Shown: positions 1 to 5,594 of the stretch, one piece after another | Layout: the number at the start of each line of letters is the position of its first letter | Position numbering within the stretch: the stretch's first letter is position 1 | Assembly: GCA_020859965.1 (NCBI GenBank) | Contig: JAJBVF010000316.1 | Coordinates: 1-5,594 of the forward strand | DNA from: Clostridiales bacterium | GTDB lineage: Bacteria > Bacillota > Clostridia > Lachnospirales > Lachnospiraceae | Length of the DNA: 5,594 nucleotides | Reading direction: 5' to 3' | The notes under the pieces: generated by a model | Told to the model about the DNA's origin: nothing | The model's database searches: none | Seen by the model: only the letters and a program-made list of their open reading frames with translations | Program-made: the position numbers and the translations under genes

Positions 1-52
1 CCGGGCGGATTCCGGACTTGCACCGGTTAGAAACGTGCGCCGCCAGGCGCAC
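1..52 (-). mobile_element. 5' end of a group II intron (probably class C), cut by the window edge
   Basis: Read on the minus strand from base 52, the sequence opens with GTGCGCC, the GUGYG-type start of bacterial group II introns. A perfect 7-bp hairpin follows (52-46 paired with 41-35, loop TGGC), then a second stem CCGG-TGCAAGT-CCGG (26-12) containing the GGTGCAAGTCC motif typical of early domain I. This order resembles, from memory, the start of the Oceanobacillus iheyensis class C intron (GUGUGCC, short hairpin, GGGUGAGAGUCCC). The first base lies 7 nt past the stem of the carB terminator, and class C introns are known to insert just downstream of intrinsic terminators. The rest of the ribozyme, any reverse transcriptase/maturase gene and the 3' junction are outside the window, so completeness and mobility cannot be judged. 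A chance pair of hairpins is the main alternative. Confidence 0.72.
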
Positions 53-58
53 TATGTT

Positions 59-103
59 AAAAACTGCCGCCATAGAGATTAATTCTCATCTGGCGGCAGT
101 TTT
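59..103 (-). terminator. Intrinsic terminator of carB
   Basis: A perfect 13-bp inverted repeat (60-72 with 91-103, arm AAAACTGCCGCCA) lies 18 bases beyond the carB stop codon. The 18-base loop contains a further GAGA/TCTC pairing (75-78 with 84-87). On the minus strand the GC-rich stem runs into five T residues, the classical Rho-independent form. The repeat is nearly symmetric and would leave four T residues on the plus strand, so it might work in both directions, but no plus-strand gene is seen. It also appears to have served as the landing site of the group II intron that starts at 52. Confidence 0.9.
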
Positions 104-121
104 CTGTAAGCAGAAACAGTT

Positions 122-3100
122 CTAAATCCTATCCGTGATCTCTCCATGCAGTGCCTGCAGGGATTTCACATCCGCTTTTGTCTTATCCTCTCCATGCTCT
201 TTCACATACTTGATTCCCTTCGCAGTCACCCGGGCAGCGGCCATCGTCGTCATATAGGGAATCTTCGCCTTAATCGCTGCCTTTCTCAGGTAGCTGTCAT
301 CATGAACGCTTTCTTTTCCAACCGGCGTATTTACGATCAGATCAATATCCCCATTGGTAATCAGATCCAGGATATTCGGTCTGCCCTCATACAGCTTCTT
401 TACTTTTTCCGCTTCGATTCCATTCGCGGTCAGCAGATCATAGGTCGTTCCGGTCGCCAGAATGCGGAATCCATCTTCCGCAAAGCTGCGGGCAATCTCT
501 ACTGCTTCCGGTTTATCCTTGCTGTTGACAGAGATCAGCACGGTGCCTTCCAGCGGAAGCCTGGTCTGTGTCGCTTCCTGCGCTTTGTAGAAGGCTTCAC
601 CATAAGACTCGGAAAGTCCCAGCACCTCTCCCGTGGAACGCATTTCCGGTCCGAGGACGGGATCGACCTCCGGGAACATGTTGAACGGGAATACCGCTTC
701 CTTAACTCCGTAGTAAGGAATGTTCTGTTCCTTCATAGCGGGAACCGGAGATGGACGTCCGGTAAGCTCAGAAGTGATAATATCCGTAGCCAGAGGTACC
801 ATACGGATGTTGCACACCTTGGAAACCAGCGGCACCGTCCGGGACGCGCGCGGATTTGCTTCCAGAACAAATACTCTGCCATTTTCGATCGCATACTGCA
901 TGTTCATAAGACCTTTGACATGCATTTCCTCCGCGATCTTCTTTGTATACTCCTTGATCGTGCGAACATTTTCCTCTGAAATATGAACAGAAGGAATGAT
1001 GCAGGCGGAATCTCCTGAATGAATGCCGGCCAGCTCTATATGCTCCATCACCGCCGGCACAAATGCATGCGTACCGTCGCTGATCGCATCTGCCTCACAC
1101 TCCAGCGCATGATTCAGGAAACGGTCGATCAGGATCGGACGATCCGGAGTGACGCCAACCGCCGCCGCCATATAGTTCTCCATACTCTCATCATCGTATA
1201 CGACTTCCATTCCTCTTCCGCCAAGCACATAGGACGGACGCACCATAACCGGGTAGCCAATCTCCTTTGCGATTGCTTTCGCCTCTTCTATATTGACCGC
1301 CATTCCGGATTCCGGCATCGGTATCTCCAGCTTCTCCATCATCGCACGGAACTGGTCGCGGTCTTCCGCCAGATCTATGACAGCTGGCGCGGTCCCCAGG
1401 ATCTTTACCCCATTCCGCTCCAGATCAGCCGCCAGATTCAGCGGCGTCTGTCCGCCAAACTGTGCGATAACGCCGACCGGTTTTTCTTTATTATAAATAC
1501 TTAACACATCCTCCAGTGTCAGAGGTTCAAAATACAGCTTATCTGAAGTATCATAATCGGTCGAAACAGTCTCCGGATTGCAATTGACGATAATCGTCTC
1601 AAAACCAAGTTTCTTTAACGCCAGGGAAGCATGCACACAGCAATAATCAAACTCAATCCCCTGACCGATACGGTTCGGACCGCCGCCGAGGATCATGATC
1701 TTCGGCTTATCCTCTGAAATGGGATTCTTATCCGGCGCATTGTAGGTCGAATAGTAATAAGCACTGTTTTCTGTGCCGCTTACATGTACGCCTTCCCAGG
1801 CTTCCTCTACCCCAAGTGCAATGCGGCGGGAGCGGATATCATCCTCAGATACTTCCAGAATCTGACTCATATATTTATCAGAAAAACCATCCTTTTTGGC
1901 GGTCGTCAGAGCCTCGTCAGACGGAAGCTGTCCTTTGCTCTGGCAAAGCATCTCTTCCTCTTCCACCAGCTCTTTCATCTGTTCGATAAACCAGGTCTTT
2001 ACTTTCGTGATCTCATGAACTTCTTCTACTGTCGCGCCCTTGCGCAGTGCCTCATACATGATGAAATGCCGCTCGCTTGAAGGCGTGATCAGCATGGAGA
2101 GAAGCTCCTCTTTCGTCTTTGTATCAAAATCCTTTGCGTGACCCAGACCATAACGTCCGGTCTCCAGAGAACGGATTGCTTTCTGGAATGCTTCTTTGTA
2201 GGTCTTTCCAATGCTCATGACCTCGCCGACCGCACGCATCTGTGTACCCAGCTTGTCTTCCACACCTTTAAACTTCTCAAACGCCCAGCGTGCGAATTTG
2301 ATCACCACATAATCGCCATCCGGCACATATTTATCCAGTGTACCATATTTTCCGCACGGAATCTCGGACAGGGACAGACCGGATGCCAGCATAGCGGAAA
2401 TCAGAGCGATTGGAAAACCGGTCGCTTTGGATGCCAAAGCAGAGGAACGCGAAGTACGAGGATTGATCTCGATCACGACGATCCGATCCGTCTTCGGATC
2501 ATGCGCAAACTGTACATTCGTACCTCCGATGACCTGCACAGACTCTACGATCTTGTAGGCCTGCTCCTGCAGACGTTTCTGTACTTCTTCAGAAATTGTC
2601 AGCATCGGTGCTGCACAGAAGGAATCTCCCGTATGGACGCCCATCGGATCAATATTTTCGATAAAGCAGACCGTGATCATATTGTTGTCCTTATCACGGA
2701 TCACTTCAAGCTCCAGCTCTTCCCAGCCAAGTACAGACTCTTCCACAAGTACCTGCCCGACAAGGCTTGCCTGCAGGCCACGCGCGCATACCGTTTTCAG
2801 TTCTTCCCGGTTGTAAACCAGGCCGCCTCCGGCGCCGCCCATCGTATAAGCGGGACGTAAGACCACCGGATAGCCAAGCTCATCCGCAATGGCAAGTGCC
2901 TCTTCCACGCTGTAGGAAACCTGGCTCTTCGCCATCTCAATGCCAAGCGCGTTCATTGTATTCTTAAACTCAATGCGGTCCTCACCGCGCTCAATCGCGT
3001 CCACCTGTACGCCAATCACCTGCACCCCATATTTATCCAGAATGCCTGCCGTCGCCAGCTCAGAACAGAGATTCAGGCCGGACTGTCCGCCCAGGTTTGG

Positions 3101-3361
3101 CAGCAGCGCGTCCGGGCGCTCCTTCGCAATAATCTGCTCCAGCCGTTCCACATTCAGCGGCTCAATGTAGGTAACATCCGCAATTTCCGGATCCGTCATG
3201 ATCGTCGCCGGATTAGAATTTACCAGCACAATCTCATAACCCAGTTTTTTTAATGCCTTGCACGCCTGTGTGCCGGAATAGTCAAATTCGCAGGCCTGGC
3301 CGATAATGATCGGTCCCGAACCAATGATCAAAACCTTATGAATGTCTGTTCTCTGTGACAT
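122..3361 (-). CDS. carB: Carbamoyl phosphate synthase, large (synthetase) subunit CarB
   Basis: CarB makes carbamoyl phosphate from bicarbonate, two ATP and ammonia channelled from the glutaminase subunit CarA; the product feeds pyrimidine and arginine synthesis in the cytoplasm. At 1079 residues it is full length (about 1,073 in E. coli). The two homologous halves are clear: GSGP near 14 and GGGPNRIGQG at 559-568 open the pre-ATP-grasp domains. The first ATP-grasp has R129, R169, MGGAGGG (174-180), E215, H243 and EINPRTSRS (298-306), nearly in E. coli register. The second has RPSYVLGGRG (708-717) and LEANPRASR (833-841). The C-terminal MGS-like allosteric domain (about 935-1065) carries TGTTYDLL and NTPVGK. 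The ATG is fixed by AAGGAGA (3369-3375) 7 nt upstream; the stop is TAG. No carA is adjacent upstream, where a terminator and tRNA-Leu lie instead. No frameshift or missing catalytic motif is seen. Confidence 0.98.
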   Translation of the reverse strand: MSQRTDIHKVLIIGSGPIIIGQACEFDYSGTQACKALKKLGYEIVLVNSNPATIMTDPEIADVTYIEPLNVERLEQIIAKERPDALLPNLGGQSGLNLCSELATAGILDKYGVQVIGVQVDAIERGEDRIEFKNTMNALGIEMAKSQVSYSVEEALAIADELGYPVVLRPAYTMGGAGGGLVYNREELKTVCARGLQASLVGQVLVEESVLGWEELELEVIRDKDNNMITVCFIENIDPMGVHTGDSFCAAPMLTISEEVQKRLQEQAYKIVESVQVIGGTNVQFAHDPKTDRIVVIEINPRTSRSSALASKATGFPIALISAMLASGLSLSEIPCGKYGTLDKYVPDGDYVVIKFARWAFEKFKGVEDKLGTQMRAVGEVMSIGKTYKEAFQKAIRSLETGRYGLGHAKDFDTKTKEELLSMLITPSSERHFIMYEALRKGATVEEVHEITKVKTWFIEQMKELVEEEEMLCQSKGQLPSDEALTTAKKDGFSDKYMSQILEVSEDDIRSRRIALGVEEAWEGVHVSGTENSAYYYSTYNAPDKNPISEDKPKIMILGGGPNRIGQGIEFDYCCVHASLALKKLGFETIIVNCNPETVSTDYDTSDKLYFEPLTLEDVLSIYNKEKPVGVIAQFGGQTPLNLAADLERNGVKILGTAPAVIDLAEDRDQFRAMMEKLEIPMPESGMAVNIEEAKAIAKEIGYPVMVRPSYVLGGRGMEVVYDDESMENYMAAAVGVTPDRPILIDRFLNHALECEADAISDGTHAFVPAVMEHIELAGIHSGDSACIIPSVHISEENVRTIKEYTKKIAEEMHVKGLMNMQYAIENGRVFVLEANPRASRTVPLVSKVCNIRMVPLATDIITSELTGRPSPVPAMKEQNIPYYGVKEAVFPFNMFPEVDPVLGPEMRSTGEVLGLSESYGEAFYKAQEATQTRLPLEGTVLISVNSKDKPEAVEIARSFAEDGFRILATGTTYDLLTANGIEAEKVKKLYEGRPNILDLITNGDIDLIVNTPVGKESVHDDSYLRKAAIKAKIPYMTTMAAARVTAKGIKYVKEHGEDKTKADVKSLQALHGEITDRI

Positions 3362-3386
3362 GAGCTGTTCTCCTTGGGATTGAATG

Positions 3387-3415
3387 ATTATCCGATTGTA
3401 ATTTACACAAAGAAA
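3387..3415 (-). promoter_or_regulatory. Weak candidate carB promoter
   Basis: Because a terminator separates carB from the upstream tRNA, carB should have its own promoter in the short gap. The best -10 on the minus strand is GATAAT (3392-3387). At a 17-bp spacing the -35 position reads TTTCTT (3415-3410), a poor match that overlaps the last bases of the terminator stem. Transcription would start near 3380, giving a leader of about 20 nt with the AAGGAGA site near its 5' end. That leaves no room for a PyrR-type attenuator. Expression by read-through of the terminator is the alternative. Confidence 0.25.
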
Positions 3416-3457
3416 AAGCCCATATCCACAGTCATTTGCTGTAAACAGGGCTTTTTC
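3409..3457 (-). terminator. Intrinsic terminator downstream of tRNA-Leu
   Basis: The 10-bp arms GAAAAAGCCC and GGGCTTTTTC (3448-3457 with 3412-3421) are perfect complements. Inside them TACAG and a nearby CTGT can add a further short stem around a CAAATGA-like loop. On the minus strand the GC-containing stem ends in CTTTTTCTTT, a U-rich tract. It begins two bases after the discriminator base of tRNA-Leu and ends before the carB ribosome binding site, so it most simply ends the tRNA transcript and insulates carB from it. The T-rich arms are symmetric, so function on the other strand is possible, but no plus-strand gene needs it. Confidence 0.85.
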
Positions 3458-3459
3458 AC

Positions 3460-3541
3460 TGCCGCTGGCCGGACTCGAACCGGCACGGTGTTACCCGCTT
3501 GATTTTGAGTCAAGTGCGTCTGCCAATTCCGCCACAGCGGC
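3460..3541 (-). tRNA. tRNA-Leu, anticodon CAA
   Basis: The minus strand folds into a complete class II tRNA of 82 nt. The acceptor stem is GCCGCTG/CAGCGGC (3541-3535 with 3467-3461). The D-loop has the conserved GG. The anticodon stem is CTTGA/TCAAG (3514-3510 with 3502-3498) with loop CTCAAAA, giving anticodon CAA (3507-3505), which reads UUG. A long variable arm of about 13 nt (near 3485-3497, CGG/CCG stem) marks it as leucine rather than class I. The T arm is GCCGG-TTCGAGT-CCGGC (3484-3468). The discriminator is A (3460), as leucyl-tRNA synthetase requires. The next bases are GTG, so CCA is not encoded and must be added by nucleotidyltransferase. It is flanked by its own promoter and terminator. 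Confidence 0.97.
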
Positions 3542-3551
3542 TTATCATGTA

Positions 3552-3569
3552 CGGCAGGTTTTCCTGCCG
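3552..3569 (-). other. Hairpin in the 5' leader of tRNA-Leu
   Basis: CGGCAGG and CCTGCCG (3552-3558 with 3563-3569) form a perfect 7-bp stem with a 4-base loop (AAAA on the minus strand). It lies between the predicted tRNA transcription start (about 3573) and the mature 5' end (3541), filling most of the roughly 32-nt leader and leaving 10 single-stranded bases before the RNase P cut. It lacks a U-tract on either strand, so I do not call it a terminator. It may stabilise the precursor or set the spacing for RNase P; this is inference. Confidence 0.6.
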
Positions 3570-3579
3570 CACTTTGAAT

Positions 3580-3608
3580 ATATTACCATACTCATTTCAT
3601 AAATGCAA
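3580..3608 (-). promoter_or_regulatory. Promoter of tRNA-Leu with extended -10
   Basis: On the minus strand TTGCAT (3608-3603) and TAATAT (3585-3580) are separated by exactly 17 bp. TGG directly precedes the -10 hexamer, which fits the TGn extended -10 motif. Both hexamers match the sigma-A consensus at four of six positions, and the surroundings are AT-rich. The start would fall near 3573, about 32 nt before the mature tRNA. This makes the tRNA an independent unit even though no intrinsic terminator separates it from the membrane-protein gene that ends at 3636. Confidence 0.75.
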
Positions 3609-3635
3609 GTTGAAATTTTATTCCCGCGAACAGAA

Positions 3636-4292
3636 TTATCTTAAAAACGGCTGCGCCACTTTACGGTTGAAGAAATCAATCAGCGGTCCCATGAAAAATG
3701 CCGTAATAATCGTGCCCACACCAGCCACCTCTCCAATACCGGAAAGGGTACCTCCGGCCATCAGATAAAGCGCCACACCAACAGCAACACAGATAAGATC
3801 GGTCACTATACGAACCCAGCGAAACTGTCCTTTGTGCCAGGTACCTGTGATAATCAGGGCAACAGCGTCATAGGTAGAGACTCCAAGATCCGCTGTAAAA
3901 TAAAAAGAGGATGCCAGACACATGATGACAATCGCGATCAGCAGGCAGATGATTCTGCCCGGCATGCCAAGCTCAGGCAGCGCCCACAGCAAAACGCGAT
4001 GTGAAAAATCAACGATATAGCCGACCAGGAACAGGTTGATCACCGTGGCAATCCCAATAAAATGCCGGTCTGCAATGAGAGCAAACAGCAAAAGGATTAC
4101 ATTGGCAATTACATATAATGTGCCAAAGGGAAGCGGAATGACCGCATTCAGGCCAGACATCAGTGCCTGAAACGGATCTACGCCAAAGGACGCTCTTTTG
4201 AAAAATCCAACGCTGATCGCACAGATGATCACGCCAAGCACGCACATCAGCAATCGTTTGGGAAAATGATCTATCTCTTTGATTTTTGACAT
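3636..4292 (-). CDS. YczE/YyaS/YitT-type six-helix integral membrane protein, function unknown
   Basis: This 218-residue protein has a positively charged N-terminus (about 1-14) and roughly six hydrophobic segments near 15-31, 54-73, 77-97, 112-131, 159-178 and 189-206, with no cleavable signal peptide evident. It resembles the YczE-like family (COG2364). YczE in Bacillus amyloliquefaciens has been linked to antimicrobial peptide production, but no transport substrate or reaction is established. Two halves repeat the same pattern: FGVDPFQAL (36-44) against LGVSTYDAV (136-144), then a helix pair ending in LVGYIVDF (89-96) against MGPLIDFF (201-208). The ATG follows the TAA of the lysA-like gene by one base (4293) and lacks a well-spaced Shine-Dalgarno; AAGGA lies 14 nt upstream, so translational coupling is likely. 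Co-transcription suggests, without proof, a link to lysine or a related amine. The stop is TAA. Confidence 0.85.
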   Translation of the reverse strand: MSKIKEIDHFPKRLLMCVLGVIICAISVGFFKRASFGVDPFQALMSGLNAVIPLPFGTLYVIANVILLLFALIADRHFIGIATVINLFLVGYIVDFSHRVLLWALPELGMPGRIICLLIAIVIMCLASSFYFTADLGVSTYDAVALIITGTWHKGQFRWVRIVTDLICVAVGVALYLMAGGTLSGIGEVAGVGTIITAFFMGPLIDFFNRKVAQPFLR

Positions 4293-4293
4293 T

Positions 4294-5562
4294 TTACCAC
4301 ACCATATCCTTCAGAATATTGCTAAAGTCGAAGGTGCCAAAATAATCGCGGGGCGTCTCAGCGCGCCGGATCAGCTTCGGCGTGCCGTCTTTCTGGAGCA
4401 GCACTTCCGCTGAGCGCAGACGTCCATTATAATTGTAACCCATAGAAAAACCATGCGCTCCGGTATCGTGGATCACGAGCAGATCTCCCATGTCGATTTT
4501 CGGAAGCTTGCGGTCGATCGCGAATTTGTCATTATTCTCACACAGAGAACCGGTCACATCATATACATGATCACAGGGCTCATTTTCCTTCCCCATGACT
4601 GTGATATGATGGTAAGCGCCATACATAGCCGGACGCATCAGATTTGCCGCGCAGGCATCCACACCGATGTATTCCTTATGGGTATGTTTTTCATTGATCG
4701 CCCGTGTCACCAGTATCCCGTACGGTCCAAGCATATAACGGCCCAGCTCTGTATACAGCGCTACATCACCCATCCCCGCCGGAACGAGCACTTCCTCATA
4801 TACCTTCTTTACTCCCTGAGCAATTTTGTAAATGTCATTCTTCTCCTGATCCGGACGATAAGGAATGCCAATACCGCCGGAAAGATTAATAAACTTAATA
4901 TTCGCTCCGGTAGACTGATGCAGCTTCACTGCCTCTTCGAAAAGCACCTTTGCCAGAAGCGGATAATAGTCATTCGTCACGGTATTGCTTGCAAGAAAAG
5001 CGTGAATGCCAAATTCCTCTACACCCTTGCTCTTCATGATGCAGAAAGCTTCTTCAATCTGCTCGGTCGTCATACCGTACTTCGCATCGCCCGGGTTGTC
5101 CATAATGTCATTGCTGATCTTAAAGAGTCCGCCCGGATTGTAGCGGCAGGACATCGTCTTCGGAAGAGAGCCGACCGCTTCTTCTACTTTTTCAATATGA
5201 GTGATATCGTCCAGATTGATGATTCCGCCGAGATCCGCTGCTTTTTTAAACTCCTCCAGAGGGGTATCATTGGAAGAAAACATAATATCCTGCCCTTTGA
5301 TACCAATCGCTTCCGAAAGCATCAGTTCTGTCATAGAGGAGCAGTCTGTACCGCAGCCATATTCATGCAGGATATTGATCAGATAGGGATTCGGTGTCGC
5401 TTTAACTGCAAAAAATTCCTTATAGCCTTTATTCCAGGAAAAGGCGTCATAAAGCTCTTTGACATTTTCACGGATGCCGGCCTCATCATAAAGATGAAAA
5501 GGCGTTGGAAATTCCTGTACGATCTTCTCCAGCTGATCCTTTGTTACAAATGTTTTTTTCAT
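4294..5562 (-). CDS. lysA: Diaminopimelate decarboxylase-like PLP enzyme (LysA family)
   Basis: By family it should decarboxylate meso-diaminopimelate to L-lysine in the cytoplasm, the last step of lysine synthesis. The 422-residue length is normal. The alanine-racemase-like barrel carries the PLP Schiff-base lysine K54 (FFAVKATPNP). Substrate-side motifs of LysA are present: ELGR (272-275, usually EPGR), MRPAMYGAYH (309-318, usually RPALYxAxH) and CEN with C341 and E342 (usually CES). Three cofactor-side motifs differ from textbook LysA: GIHAFLASN (185-193) replaces GLHxHIGSQ, SGGIG (228-232) replaces GGGxG, and DTGAH (366-370) replaces DxGAY. I recall similar proteins in gut Clostridia annotated as LysA, so this is probably a subfamily trait rather than decay. 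GAGGAG (5572-5577), 9 nt upstream, supports the ATG. The yczE-like gene follows after one base. Another meso- or D-amino acid substrate remains possible. Confidence 0.82.
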   Translation of the reverse strand: MKKTFVTKDQLEKIVQEFPTPFHLYDEAGIRENVKELYDAFSWNKGYKEFFAVKATPNPYLINILHEYGCGTDCSSMTELMLSEAIGIKGQDIMFSSNDTPLEEFKKAADLGGIINLDDITHIEKVEEAVGSLPKTMSCRYNPGGLFKISNDIMDNPGDAKYGMTTEQIEEAFCIMKSKGVEEFGIHAFLASNTVTNDYYPLLAKVLFEEAVKLHQSTGANIKFINLSGGIGIPYRPDQEKNDIYKIAQGVKKVYEEVLVPAGMGDVALYTELGRYMLGPYGILVTRAINEKHTHKEYIGVDACAANLMRPAMYGAYHHITVMGKENEPCDHVYDVTGSLCENNDKFAIDRKLPKIDMGDLLVIHDTGAHGFSMGYNYNGRLRSAEVLLQKDGTPKLIRRAETPRDYFGTFDFSNILKDMVW

Positions 5563-5594
5563 AACTTTTTTCTCCTCGTGTATTCTGTTTTTAT

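Noticed and set aside
1..52. The left edge considered as part of another tRNA or a REP-like palindrome
   Set aside because: It has no T-arm TTCRA motif or anticodon stem, and the order GTGCGCC hairpin then GGTGCAAGTCC stem fits group II intron domain I better than a simple palindrome.
146..979. Long open frame on the plus strand antisense to carB (277 codons)
   Set aside because: It lies wholly within carB, which has intact family motifs; its translation is rich in Arg, His and Leu with no recognisable domain. It reflects codon bias on the opposite strand.
2138..2860. Plus-strand open frame of 240 codons inside carB
   Set aside because: Antisense shadow of the first ATP-grasp half of CarB; no ribosome binding site noted and no domain pattern.
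3552..3569. Hairpin considered as a terminator for the lysA-yczE unit
   Set aside because: No U-tract follows on either strand, and it lies downstream of a good promoter in the tRNA leader, so a leader hairpin fits better.
3499..3768. Plus-strand open frame covering part of tRNA-Leu and the 3' end of the membrane-protein gene
   Set aside because: It runs antisense through a well-supported tRNA, its promoter and a coding gene; not credible as a gene.
4009..4245. Second minus-strand frame within the YczE-like gene
   Set aside because: Out-of-frame overlap; Cys/Arg/Trp-rich translation without motifs, while the main frame gives a coherent six-helix protein.
5563..5594. Possible lysine riboswitch or promoter upstream of the lysA-like gene
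   Set aside because: Only 32 bases of upstream sequence are present. They hold the GAGGAG site and AT-rich bases, too little to support either element.

Overview
The window looks like ordinary chromosomal housekeeping DNA of a low-to-middling GC Clostridia member, most likely a gut Lachnospiraceae-type Firmicute. This rests on the form of the LysA-like protein, the AAGGAG/GAGGAG ribosome binding sites and the intrinsic terminators; it is an inference from sequence character, not from a database match. Every supported gene lies on the minus strand, so transcription runs from high to low coordinates.

In transcription order the layout is as follows. (1) 5562-4294 encodes a diaminopimelate decarboxylase-like fold-type III PLP enzyme (lysA), the last step of lysine synthesis. 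(2) One base after its stop, 4292-3636 encodes a six-helix membrane protein of the YczE/YyaS/YitT type with a visible internal duplication. (3) A strong sigma-A-like promoter with an extended -10 box (3608-3580) and a compact leader hairpin precede tRNA-Leu(CAA) at 3541-3460. (4) An intrinsic terminator (3457-3409) closes the tRNA unit. (5) carB, the large subunit of carbamoyl phosphate synthase, runs from 3361 to 122, with no carA next to it on its upstream side. (6) A long GC-rich terminator (103-59) ends carB. (7) From base 52 down to the window edge lies what appears to be the 5' end of a group II intron, probably class C, inserted just past the carB terminator in the same orientation.

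Functionally the window joins lysine/peptidoglycan-precursor metabolism (LysA), pyrimidine/arginine precursor supply (CarB) and translation (tRNA-Leu). I see no sign that these form one system. No CRISPR array, defence island, phage or toxin gene is visible. The points most worth a second look are the terminator-targeted group II intron edge, the altered PLP-pocket motifs of the LysA-like enzyme, the solitary carB, and the tRNA promoter/leader arrangement.
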